A stretch of DNA of 64,000 nucleotides from Firmicutes bacterium UBA5227 (GTDB lineage Bacteria > Bacillota > Clostridia > Tissierellales > Sedimentibacteraceae). The first letter of the stretch is position 1; the number at the start of each line of letters is the position of its first letter. A program made the position numbers and the translations under genes. Below are positions 38,309 to 46,900 of the stretch, piece by piece. The notes under the pieces were generated by a model that saw only the letters and a list, made by a program, of their open reading frames with translations, did not search any database and was not told the DNA's origin. The stretch is from contig DHUT01000088.1 of the NCBI GenBank assembly GCA_002409285.1, positions 10,103 through 74,102 of the forward strand. Direction: 5' to 3'.

Positions 38309-38322
38309 GTAACAAATGTTAC
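38309..38322. promoter_or_regulatory. Crp/Fnr-type operator
   Basis: GTAAC-AAAT-GTTAC, a perfect 5-bp dyad with a 4-bp spacer (outer 6-bp arms GTAACA/TGTTAC with a 2-bp centre). It lies 17 bp upstream of the regulator start and centred exactly 41.5 bp upstream of the start point predicted from the TATAAT at 38345-38350, the class II activator position. Confidence 0.7.
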
Positions 38323-38344
38323 ATACTTTATATATTGATTTTAA

Positions 38345-38350
38345 TATAAT
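38345..38350 (+). promoter_or_regulatory. -10 box of the ferredoxin-like gene
   Basis: TATAAT on the plus strand without a consensus -35 at the right distance, as expected of an activator-dependent promoter. Start of transcription would be about 38357, giving a 33-nt leader before the ATG at 38390. Confidence 0.65.
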
Positions 38351-38389
38351 AAACTTAATAAGTAAAGATTAATTATTGAGAGGTAAAAA

Positions 38390-39100
38390 ATGAGAAGAAA
38401 AATAGTTAAAATACACGAAGAAAAATGCAACGGATGCGGATTGTGTGTTAACGCCTGCCACGAAGGTGCGTTAGAGCTGAGAAATGGCAAGGCTGTATTA
38501 CTTTCAGATGTATATTGCGATGGACTTGGAGATTGCCTTCCTCAATGCCCTGTTGATGCAATCGAAATTATTGAAAGAGATGCAGAAGAATTTGACAAAG
38601 AATTGGTTGAAAGAAAAATGCAGGAAAGAAAGCAGACAGAAGAGCCGATGCCTTGCGGATGCCCGGGACATCAGGCAAAAGTAATAAAGCATAGAGAAAC
38701 TTCAGATATAAAGGAAGAAAAGATTGAACTGACAAGCCAGTTAAAGCAATGGCCGGTACAAATAAAGCTAATTTCCCCGATGGCACCTTATTTTGACGGT
38801 GCGGACATACTTGTTGCCGCAGATTGTACGGCCTATGCATATGCCAATATTCATCAGGAATTCATGAAGGGCAAAATCACCCTCATAGGATGCCCTAAGC
38901 TGGATGACATTGATTATTCGGAGAAACTTACCGCCATTTTAAAGAATAACGACGTAAAAAGCATAACCGTATTGAGAATGGAAGTTCCATGCTGCGCAGG
39001 TATTGTAAATGCCGTTAAAACCGCAATAATTCAATCAGGAAAGCTAATACCCTGGGGCTATAAAATAGTATCCACAGACGGAACGCTGTTGGACAATTAA
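38390..39100 (+). CDS. 4Fe-4S ferredoxin-like protein next to Crp/Fnr regulator (FrdX-like)
   Basis: 236 residues. Cluster motif one is CNGCGLCVNACHEGA (residues 11-25). The second is spaced differently, CDGLGDCLPQCPVDA (about 44-58), a form seen in this protein group. Further cysteines occur at PCGCPGH and in the C-terminal half (ADCTAYA, GCPKLDD, PCCAGI). The C-terminal domain is not a known enzyme to me. Rodionov-type comparative work, as I recall, lists a similar iron-sulfur protein (FrdX) with Hcp in HcpR regulons. The ATG follows GAGAGG. Confidence 0.8.
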   Translation: MRRKIVKIHEEKCNGCGLCVNACHEGALELRNGKAVLLSDVYCDGLGDCLPQCPVDAIEIIERDAEEFDKELVERKMQERKQTEEPMPCGCPGHQAKVIKHRETSDIKEEKIELTSQLKQWPVQIKLISPMAPYFDGADILVAADCTAYAYANIHQEFMKGKITLIGCPKLDDIDYSEKLTAILKNNDVKSITVLRMEVPCCAGIVNAVKTAIIQSGKLIPWGYKIVSTDGTLLDN

Positions 39101-39116
39101 GAATCAAACTAAACTT

Positions 39117-39152
39117 AAAAAGGATACTGAAATTTTCAGCATCCTTTTTTTT
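39117..39152. terminator. Shared terminator between the ferredoxin-like gene and truA
   Basis: AAAAGGAT, one mismatch, CTGA, short loop, TCAG, ATCCTTTT and a T-run. It lies 17 bp past the plus-strand stop and abuts the truA stop at 39151, so it can end both converging transcripts. Confidence 0.88.
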
Positions 39153-39888
39153 AATAAAATACCTCTTTTAAAAATAAGGCTTTTGCAGGTACCATTGGAC
39201 CTGCTTCCGCTCTTTTTTTCGCATTTAGAATATCTTCTACATCTTTAACTTTTAATCTTTCTTTTCCTGCTTCGATCAATGTACCCAGTATTATTCTGAC
39301 CATATTCCACAAAAATCCATTTCCGTTGATTTCTATTTGTATGATTCCATCTTTTTCTTCTATATTAATATAATTAACAGTCCTTATAGTGGATTTTGTC
39401 TTGGATTTTAAGGTTGTAAAGCTTTGAAAATCATGTGTGCCTGTTAAAGCTTCGGAGCACTGTCTCATGTTTCCCAAATTCAGTTGTTCATTTACATTAT
39501 ATACATATCTTCTGTCAAACACACTTTTGACCCTGCTGTTGTTTATCCTGTAAAGGTAAGTCTTTGATAATATGTTGTATCTGGCATGAAATCTTTCGCT
39601 GGCGTCTTTTGCAGACAACAGGGCTATATCATCCGGAAGATTATCATTAATGTATTTAAACATGGTTTCTGTGCTCATAATTGAATTTGTATGAAAATTA
39701 GCAGTGTAGTTTAATGCATGAACTCCGGCATCAGTTCTTCCGCAGCCTATAAGCTGTATGTTTTCTCCGGTCATCCCGCTTAGTATGTCTTCTAATCTTC
39801 CTTGTACTGTACTCACATCATCATTCTGCTTCTGCCACCCCTTGTACCTGGCTCCGTCATACTGGATTATCATCTTTATATTTCTCAT
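39151..39888 (-). CDS. truA: tRNA pseudouridine synthase A
   Basis: 245 residues. QYDGARYKGWQ (residues 9-19), the catalytic Asp in GCGRTDAGVHA (about 52), and FLWNMVRIILGTLIEAG (about 190) are the TruA signatures. It makes pseudouridine 38-40 in the tRNA anticodon arm. The ribosome site is weak (TAAGAT). It appears to be a single-gene unit. Confidence 0.95.
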   Translation of the reverse strand: MRNIKMIIQYDGARYKGWQKQNDDVSTVQGRLEDILSGMTGENIQLIGCGRTDAGVHALNYTANFHTNSIMSTETMFKYINDNLPDDIALLSAKDASERFHARYNILSKTYLYRINNSRVKSVFDRRYVYNVNEQLNLGNMRQCSEALTGTHDFQSFTTLKSKTKSTIRTVNYINIEEKDGIIQIEINGNGFLWNMVRIILGTLIEAGKERLKVKDVEDILNAKKRAEAGPMVPAKALFLKEVFY

Positions 39889-40010
39889 AATATCTTAGAC
39901 ATACAATTGTAAACAATTGTCCCCTCCATTTGAACTATAATTTATTATAGCTTATTTTAAAATATTTACAATAAAAATATGATATATCAATTATACTCCA
40001 AAAATAATAA

Positions 40011-40039
40011 TTGATATTTGTAAAAAAATAATATATACT
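40011..40039 (+). promoter_or_regulatory. Promoter of the toxin-antitoxin operon
   Basis: TTGATA (40011-40016), 17-bp spacer, TATACT (40034-40039), 51 bp upstream of the antitoxin ATG. Confidence 0.7.
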
Positions 40040-40090
40040 GTAAGTAAGAAAGTAGGAATTTACAACTTGCGAAATATAGGAGATGATATT

Positions 40091-40354
40091 ATGTTAGCAG
40101 AATTACGTTCAAAATCACAAATCACGATTCCAAAAGAACTTGTTGAAAAACTTGGTCTTTCTGAAGGTGATAAGCTTGATATTTTTGAGGATAATGGTGT
40201 AATCTGCATTATGCCTGTGGTAGTTTATCCAAAAAAATATCTTGATGAACTAAAAAAAGAGCTTGAACAAACTAAAGTAAAATTAGCTTCTGGTGAACAA
40301 CCGGTTTTCGATAATGTCGATGCACTTTTTTCAAAGCTGGAGGAAACTCAATAA
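40091..40354 (+). CDS. AbrB/SpoVT-type antitoxin
   Basis: Start ATG 40091 (MLAELRSKSQITIPKE), 8 bp behind AGGAG; an upstream TTG in frame has no ribosome site. 87 residues. The N-terminal swapped-hairpin DNA-binding domain LRSKSQITIPKELVEKLGL is typical of the MazE/AbrB fold; the C-terminal part (residues 45-87) is a helical, acidic toxin-binding tail. Its stop overlaps the toxin ATG by one base. It would bind the toxin and repress its own promoter. Confidence 0.87.
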   Translation: MLAELRSKSQITIPKELVEKLGLSEGDKLDIFEDNGVICIMPVVVYPKKYLDELKKELEQTKVKLASGEQPVFDNVDALFSKLEETQ

Positions 40355-40620
40355 TGTCGTATCAATTTACATTTACCAGCCGATTTCAGAAACATTACAA
40401 ATCTTTAACCTCACAGGAAAAGAAACAGCTAATGAACAAGCTTAAATTGCTTGCTGATAATCCAACACATCCTTCGCTAAGAACCAAGCATATACAGGGA
40501 ATGGAGGACTTGTTTGAATGCAGCATCAATATGGATATCCGAATCATTTGGTACTATGAAGGAAATAAAATGATCATTCTTTTAGATGTAGGACGTCATG
40601 ATATTTTAAAGCAGTTTTGA
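40354..40620 (+). CDS. RelE/YafQ-type toxin (predicted mRNA endonuclease)
   Basis: 88 residues of the RelE superfamily: FTSRFQKHYKSL at the N-terminus, RTKHIQGMEDLFECSI, then the strand MDIRIIWYYEGNKMIILLDVGRHDIL with conserved Arg, Tyr and His. Members cleave mRNA at the ribosome. Partnering with an AbrB-type antitoxin instead of RelB/DinJ is a mixed combination. The stop codon lies inside the terminator stem. Confidence 0.85.
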   Translation: MSYQFTFTSRFQKHYKSLTSQEKKQLMNKLKLLADNPTHPSLRTKHIQGMEDLFECSINMDIRIIWYYEGNKMIILLDVGRHDILKQF

Positions 40621-40640
40621 AATAACTGCTTTATTTTTTT
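40608..40640 (+). terminator. Terminator overlapping the toxin stop
   Basis: AAAGCAGTT, 7-nt loop containing the TGA, AACTGCTTT, then ATTTTTTT. The hairpin begins within the last codons of the toxin gene and ends 5 bp before the minus-strand ATPase gene. Confidence 0.9.
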
Positions 40641-40644
40641 GCAG

Positions 40645-41418
40645 TCATACCGCTTCAGAAAATGAACCGTAATTTCTTGAATTGTATACTTCGAGCAGCT
40701 CTTTCTCTGTAATGTCTTTGTTCCTCACATCAAGTACAACCTCACCCTTGTTGAGCATCACTATTCTGTCAGAATATTTAATAGTATCCTTAATGTTATG
40801 AGAAATCATCATTGTTGTTATTGACTGAGTTTTTATAAGCTCCTGTGTCTTCTCCATTACCAGCCTTGATGTCTTTGGATCAAGAGCTGCCGTGTGTTCG
40901 TCAAGAAGAAGAAGTTCCGGCTTGTTCAATGTTGCCATAAGCAATGAAAGAGACTGCCTTTGCCCTCCCGAAAGAAATTTAACCTCTGTGTCTAATTTGT
41001 TCTCCAGTCCCAAATCCAAAGTCCTGAGTATTTCCCGGTATTGCTCAATGCTGCTTTTCTTTATCAGACCTCGCAAAGTAAACTTCCGGCATTTCTTATT
41101 TGATAGACTTATATTCTCCAGTATGGTCAAAGAAGGAGATACTCCCATTGAAGGATTCTGATGCACTCTGCCTATGAACCTGGCTCTTTCGTTTTCTTTC
41201 AATTTATTTATGTTTTTCCCATTTAATATTACATTCCCTTTTTCCGGGATCAGTACTCCGCTTATTATGTTAAACAATGTGCTTTTGCCACATCCGTTTG
41301 CACCCAGTATCCCCGTGCATTCACCCTTGTTTATATGAAGACTGAAGTCACTGAATATTACCGCTTCATTTTCTGTCCCTTCATTAAAACTTTTTGATAT
41401 ATTCTTAATTTCCAGCAT
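40645..41418 (-). CDS. ABC transporter ATP-binding protein, predicted tyrosine importer
   Basis: 257 residues. Walker A GANGCGKST (about residue 39), signature FLSGGQRQSLSLLMA (about 150) and Walker B LLLLDEHTAALDP. In this three-gene family (binding protein, BPD_transp_2-like permease, ATPase; TrpXYZ type) the DEHTAALDP variant is usual. It overlaps the permease gene by 14 bp. The operon is governed by a T-box that reads as tyrosine, so tyrosine is the predicted substrate. Confidence 0.85.
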   Translation of the reverse strand: MLEIKNISKSFNEGTENEAVIFSDFSLHINKGECTGILGANGCGKSTLFNIISGVLIPEKGNVILNGKNINKLKENERARFIGRVHQNPSMGVSPSLTILENISLSNKKCRKFTLRGLIKKSSIEQYREILRTLDLGLENKLDTEVKFLSGGQRQSLSLLMATLNKPELLLLDEHTAALDPKTSRLVMEKTQELIKTQSITTMMISHNIKDTIKYSDRIVMLNKGEVVLDVRNKDITEKELLEVYNSRNYGSFSEAV

Positions 41419-42325
41419 TTACTTTTCCTCCTTTTTTTAGCTCTGATGCTTCCTTTAATGTAAAGATTTTTGATTTAACTGATTTTCTTATTCCATCCCC
41501 AAATGTATTATAGCTTAAAAATCCTATTACTATTATTGCATTTATTGCCTTCAAATCTGTAGGCTCCAGCCCCAGGTCTATTGCCACCGCACCAATGAGT
41601 TTATACACTAATGCTCCGATTATTGCTCTTGTAGTATTTTTAAGCTTTTTGTTCTTTAATATGGTATCCCCCACTATTATTGAAGCTATTGCCACCACAA
41701 TTATTCCCGTTCCCATGGTTATTTCCGCAAACCCCTGATATTGCGCCATCATTGCTCCGCTTAACGCAACGAGACCGTTTGAGAGCATGAGCCCGATTAA
41801 CTTATATTTATTTGAGTTTTCGCCAAGGGATTTAACCAGCGTTTCGTTATCTCCTGTTGCAATCAGCAGGTATCCTATTTCTGTTTTCAAGAACATGTCC
41901 ATCAATATTTTAACTGTCAAAACGATGATTATTAAAACTATTAACACCCCTGTTCCTTCAAATATGGCAAATATGGATCCATAATCAAAAAGTCCCACAT
42001 TTGATTTGCCGTTTAGCCTCAGGTTTACAGAATACAAAATTGTCATTGTCAATATTCCTGATAACAATGCCTTTATTTTAAGCTTTATATTTAACGTATA
42101 GGTTATGAGTCCTGCCAGCGTTCCGAATAAAAACGCCAGTATTGTACTTGTTGCAGGGCTCAGCCCTGAAGTTACAAGCTTAGCAAATACAAATGCCCCC
42201 ATGGGAAATGTTCCTTCTACCGACATATCTGCAAAATCCAGTATTTTAAATGTTATTGTGACTCCTATGGCAAGAACAGCAAATATTAAGCCCTGTTCCA
42301 TTGATGTTAAAAATAATGTGTTCAT
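41405..42325 (-). CDS. ABC transporter permease, predicted tyrosine importer
   Basis: 306 residues with about eight hydrophobic segments and the branched-chain-type permease pattern (FADMSVEGTFPMGAF near residue 32). It resembles the permeases of TrpXYZ-type aromatic amino acid importers. It overlaps the ATPase gene downstream and is separated from the binding-protein gene by an 80-bp stem-loop region. Confidence 0.84.
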   Translation of the reverse strand: MNTLFLTSMEQGLIFAVLAIGVTITFKILDFADMSVEGTFPMGAFVFAKLVTSGLSPATSTILAFLFGTLAGLITYTLNIKLKIKALLSGILTMTILYSVNLRLNGKSNVGLFDYGSIFAIFEGTGVLIVLIIIVLTVKILMDMFLKTEIGYLLIATGDNETLVKSLGENSNKYKLIGLMLSNGLVALSGAMMAQYQGFAEITMGTGIIVVAIASIIVGDTILKNKKLKNTTRAIIGALVYKLIGAVAIDLGLEPTDLKAINAIIVIGFLSYNTFGDGIRKSVKSKIFTLKEASELKKGGKVNAGN

Positions 42326-42342
42326 AATACCTCCCTTTGTAA

Positions 42343-42410
42343 CAACTGCTGAGCGATTGCAATGTGCCTCAACACATTATCATCAACGCTCAGCCATTGT
42401 TCACCTATTG
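42343..42410 (-). repeat. Branched stem-loop with 11-bp repeats after the binding-protein gene
   Basis: GCTGAGCG (42348-42355) pairs with CGCTCAGC (42387-42394); inside, AATGTG (42361-42366) pairs with CACATT (42373-42378). No U-tract follows. The outer arms are built of 11-mers (CAATAGGTGAA, CAATGGCTGAG, CAATCGCTCAG) almost identical to those at 15179-15217. The first 11-mer supplies the stop codon of the binding-protein gene. Confidence 0.65.
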
Positions 42411-43418
42411 CTCCACCAGCTCTGCCCCTTCAAATGTCTTATTATCCTTTAAAAACCCCAGTGCTTCCGCAGTTTTAACGTTGACCTTTTTTACTAATTT
42501 ATCAGAAGATTGCACAGGTATATCTGCAACGCTTTTTTTATCAACTAATATTTGTTTTGCAATTACAGCCGACTGCTTCCCAATTTCGTAAAAGCTTATT
42601 CCTTTTGAAACCATAATTCCCTCATCCACGTGAGATCCATCCGCCGATATGGTTATCATCTTATTGTCCAATGCAAGTTTAGCCACAAGTGACATTGCGG
42701 ATGCAACCATGTTGTCTGTAATTATATACAGACCTTCAGCCTTTTTAGAAATTGTATTCATTGCCTGAGGAATATCATTAACCGAAGTAATCCCAACAGT
42801 TTCGACTTTAAGGCCAAGCTCCTCTGCTACTTTTTTCGTCTCTTCAACCTGAACTTCAGAATTTGATTCTCCTATGTTGTAGATTATCCCTATTGTCTCT
42901 ATATTTTCTTTAAGCTCTTTGAACATCTCCAGGTTTTCCTTGATTGGTGCCGCATCCACAACACCTGTAATATTGCTATCGGTAGTATTCAAATCTATTA
43001 CAAGCTGTGAAAATACCGGATCCGTCACTGCTGTAAACACCATTGGTATATCTGTCCCTGTAATAGCCTGCTTTGCTGTCTGTGCAGACAGTGTAGCTAT
43101 GGCAAATATTAAATCAACGTCCTCTTTAACAAACCTTTCGGCAATCATTTGTGCATTGGCAATATCCCCTTGTGCGCTTTGATCCAGAAATTCCACATTC
43201 ACTCCCTGGTTTTTCATTTCATCAATAAAACCCTGCTTTGATGCATCCAATGCCGGATGCTCCGCCAGCTGTGATATTCCTATTGTAAAAGCTGCGCCCT
43301 CCTTATTTTCCCGGTTTTCCTGTTCTGAAGACTGTGCCGTACCCTGCGCACAACCCGTTAAAAGCATTGCAGTTACCATCACTAATGATGTAACTTTTTT
43401 AATTAAATTTAATTTCAT
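42405..43418 (-). CDS. ABC transporter substrate-binding lipoprotein, predicted for tyrosine
   Basis: Start ATG 43418 (MKLNLIKKVTSLVMV), 5 bp behind GGAGG; a TTG-initiated extension is not supported. 337 residues. Lipobox LLTGC (Cys about residue 22), then the two-lobed periplasmic-binding fold of PF04392 proteins: FTIGISQLAEHPALDAS early, GIIYNIGESNSEVQ in the hinge half. Related proteins bind tryptophan or tyrosine. The T-box leader in front predicts tyrosine. Confidence 0.87.
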   Translation of the reverse strand: MKLNLIKKVTSLVMVTAMLLTGCAQGTAQSSEQENRENKEGAAFTIGISQLAEHPALDASKQGFIDEMKNQGVNVEFLDQSAQGDIANAQMIAERFVKEDVDLIFAIATLSAQTAKQAITGTDIPMVFTAVTDPVFSQLVIDLNTTDSNITGVVDAAPIKENLEMFKELKENIETIGIIYNIGESNSEVQVEETKKVAEELGLKVETVGITSVNDIPQAMNTISKKAEGLYIITDNMVASAMSLVAKLALDNKMITISADGSHVDEGIMVSKGISFYEIGKQSAVIAKQILVDKKSVADIPVQSSDKLVKKVNVKTAEALGFLKDNKTFEGAELVEQ

Positions 43419-43432
43419 AATATCCTCCAAAG

Positions 43433-43459
43433 TAATTGATGTAATTGATGTAATTGATT
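43433..43459 (-). repeat. Three tandem 9-bp repeats before the binding-protein gene
   Basis: TAATTGATG twice plus TAATTGATT, head to tail, between the T-box terminator and the ribosome site. In RNA this is unstructured AU-rich leader. Either slippage DNA or a spacer. Confidence 0.75.
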
Positions 43460-43492
43460 ATTTTATATTAACTTTGGCCAAAAGTTATATAC

Positions 43493-43529
43493 AAAAAGTC
43501 CCTATAAGCACATATGTGCTTATAGGGAC
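43493..43529 (-). terminator. T-box attenuator hairpin
   Basis: A perfect 16-bp palindrome from 43498 to 43529 (arms begin GTCCCTATAAGC) followed by TTTTTG on the minus strand. Its 5' arm overlaps the TCCCT that pairs with AGGG of the T-box in the antiterminator. Confidence 0.93.
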
Positions 43530-43762
43530 GAAATCTTCCGCGGTACCACCCTGATTATGATATCATTATAATATCATCACTCTTCGGGGTCTAACAACCC
43601 CTAACCCTGTAACGAAGGTTCTCGTGTCCGCCTACTCGTTATCTTTCAGCAAACCTGCTCAGCAGTGTATATTATATTCCTCTGTCCTTGGCTCTCAGCA
43701 CCCGCCAATTCTCTGTAAACGTCTGAAATATTTTTCTCTGCTTCAACGCTTTAAACTTATTG
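43494..43762 (-). ncRNA. T-box riboswitch, tyrosine specifier
   Basis: The T-box sequence AGGGTGGTACCGCGG (43538-43552) and a downstream terminator give the standard antiterminator/terminator pair. In stem I, GCAG pairs with CTGC (43662-43665) and ATATTTC with GGAATAT, leaving a loop whose 3' side ends UAC-A; UAC (43667-43669) is the specifier and the A the usual purine after it. The bulge UGGU calls for a tRNA ending ACCA, so discriminator A, as in tRNA-Tyr; this argues against His (C) and Trp (G). Uncharged tRNA-Tyr would permit transcription of the importer. Confidence 0.93.
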
Positions 43763-43768
43763 ATTGCT

Positions 43769-43797
43769 ATCATAAACCAAAAAATATCCTTTGTCAA
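43769..43797 (-). promoter_or_regulatory. Promoter of the T-box operon
   Basis: TTGACA (43792-43797), 17-bp spacer, TATGAT (43769-43774); transcription would start about 43762, just ahead of stem I. Confidence 0.85.
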
Positions 43798-43903
43798 CAA
43801 CTTTTTTTAGAAATTTTTATCTGTAAAAAAGGAAGGCTCTTTAATGAACTGTATTTCAATTGCTTATAGAACACTGCTTATTATAATCAAACAGGCAGAT
43901 TCT

Positions 43904-46900
43904 TTACATACTTTCTTTTACACCAAACTTTGTTTTTAAATCTTCATAGCTGTTTACCCAGTCGAATTTAACCAGTTCGGAAACAGCTTTGAAATGTAAT
44001 TTGCCGCAACGTATTTTGTTATTTTCGACAGATGTTAAATCTTTTTCTAATTTGTCAGCTTTTGTTTCTACGATAAAGTAAACGCCTACTGCACCTGCTT
44101 CAAGACCCTCCTTTCTACAAACGATCGCCCAATCCGGAGAATAGTTTCCGTAGGGAGTATCTATTACAAAACCGCCTTTTTTAAGTTTAGTAAATAAGAT
44201 GACATTATCATTAGCTTCCAGTTTTTCAGCAAATTTCCTTTCTCCTTTGCTGTCCATTTTATAATATTCATTTAAGGCATTTTTCCTGTTTGGATTGGAC
44301 TTGAAGACACGCCACTCATCACGGAAGTCTTCCTCAGCTATGGTATCTGTAGCAAAAATCTGTCCCTCATCAAGCTCATAGCCTTCGATGACTTCATAGG
44401 AAAAGATACTTGATGCTTTGGAGTCATTTAATTTCACCAGAATCTTCTGGGTTACTCTGTCGAGAACGTCCTGAAAATTTAGAGCCTCTCTTTTTTCAAT
44501 GCCTTTTAATATATTAAAAATGGTAAGACGAGGTAACATGGTATGGTACATGATATAGTTTACAATTTCAAAATCTCCCTTTGGGGTAACCTTCATACCC
44601 ACATCAATATCAAAGGTTTTATCTCCCGACTTTTCCATTTCAAACATCTGGGCATCATTAAATTCACCCCTGCCAGTTGTAATATTCACTGCTCTGGTAA
44701 CTCTAAAGTATTGTAAGTATGAATTTATTTCCTTTATACAATCAGAAACAAACGTGTCCTTATTCACGTTGCATTTATAAAGAGTGCGTTTGGTCAAATT
44801 GCTGCTCAGCCCCAGATAGATTTGCTGAAACTCCTCTTCAGAAACAAATGCACGGATAGTATTTACATAGGGTTCATTATCTCCGTTATTTATTTCAATG
44901 CGGCGAGATCCTTTTTCTACCATCAGCTCTGCAAAATTTTCTTTCAGCTTTACAGAATGTTCTTTCAGTATTTCATCTTCAAAAACAATGTCTTCAAGAA
45001 GTTTAGTTGTTTGCTCTACATTTTTATGTAGAATATTATTACTGTCAAATACGCCTTTACCCATCAGCTCCTGCTTAAAGGTATCGACCAGCTCCGCAGT
45101 TATTTTTTCCTTTGGAACACCTGCCTTTTCAAGGGCAACGGTCAGAATATCAGAGGTTACTTCATTCTTGTTGAAATTCATACTTTGGTTGAAGTCTTCC
45201 TGAAGTACCCTTGAGAAATTCTCGTAGCTGTCGTTTGCAATGACAGTCAATTCATTGATATCTGTATCCAGACAGCGGTTACCTGTAATATCTACCGGAA
45301 GCCTTAAGCCACGACCTATTTCCTGCTTTTTTGCAATATCAGAGCTACCGTTTTTTAGTGTACAAAGTGTAAATACATTGGGATTATCCCAGCCTTCACG
45401 AAGTGCTGAATGGGAAAATATAAAGCTGAGTGGTTCTTCAAAGGAAATAAGCTCATCTTTTCTTTCAAGAATTAAGCTGATACCACGGTCGATATCTTCC
45501 TGGGATTTAGCCTTAACGTCCAGCTCGCTTTTATTATCATCCCAGTCTTCAATTTCAACTTCATTATTCTTTTTATCAATGGCGAAGTAACCTTCACGCA
45601 CCTTTAAACCATTCTGATACTCAGGGAAATACTCTTTGTACTTTGAAAATTGTTTTTCGTAGCCTTTAATTGCACTTTGATACTCTTCATCAAAGATACG
45701 CAGGTATTCACCACGTCCATCAGGTCGAGTCTTATCACGAACTTTACTAACTGCATCTACAAAGAACAAGGTTAAAGTTTTTATCTTTTTGCCGCTTTTT
45801 AAAATTGCAAACTGTTTTTCAAGATGATTTCTAATAGCAAGACGAATCTGAATACGGGTAGCCTCACTATCCTCAAGCCCATTATTGCTTTCTCCAAGCT
45901 CCAAAATTATAGTGCCATCTGTAGTGGCAACCTTCAAAGGTTTAAGCTTATGTGGTTCTTCAACGATACGCATATTGCGATACTGTACCAAACCACCGGA
46001 TAAATCCTCTAAAGATGTATTTGCTGATACATCAAAGGTTTTAAAGCGAATGGAATCTCCTTGTTTTTGGGAGAACATCTCAATCCTTGCTTTTAGGTCC
46101 TTTGTGAAAGCTATATATCGAATGTAGGGATAATCTCTTTCAATAACCCCATTTACTGTTTTAACTGTAATCTTCTTAACCAAGTCATTTTTATATGCAG
46201 CATAGGAATCTAACTTATAAATTTGATTATACAGTTTCTTATGGGTAGCAGAATAACGAAGTACAAACAAAGGTTCAATCTCATCAATAGCTTGCAATGA
46301 TTTAGATTTTTTACCTTTTTGTCCCTCAATTTTTTGTGGTTCATCAATGATGACAATGGGCTTTATGTACTTGATATCCTCCCATAAAATCTGTCCGTAT
46401 TCATCTTCGCTGCGGATTTTGTTTGTATCTTTATTAAAAGCCTGAATGTTGAGAACACAAATGCTTAAGTCATTGGTTTCCACAAGGCTTGAGCTCACCT
46501 TTTTCGGGTTATTGCTGTCATAAATAAAACTGTGCTTTGATAAATCCACATCATAGAGCCTTTTGAAATGGTCTTTTAACTGGTCGATGGACTTTTCTAC
46601 GCCTTTACGGATTGCAATACTTGGCACAACAATCATAAACTTTTTGAAGTCATATTCTTTATATAGTTCTAAAATGGTACGCAAATACACATAAGTTTTA
46701 CCTGTACCTGTTTCCATCTCGATGGTAAAGTTATTATTTGCAAGCTCATTATCTGCAAATAACTTGTTATCTAACTGAACCTTTCTTAGATTTTGAAGTA
46801 ATCTACTGCCTGTTACAATGCTTTGGTTTCTTACAGGGTCACCCTCATCAAGCTTTTTGATACGTCTTGGACGATATATACCGTCTATTTGACGAGAAAG

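Noticed and set aside
38484..38692. Overlapping frames on both strands within the ferredoxin-like gene
   Set aside because: Shadows of a gene with clear cysteine motifs and its own ribosome site.
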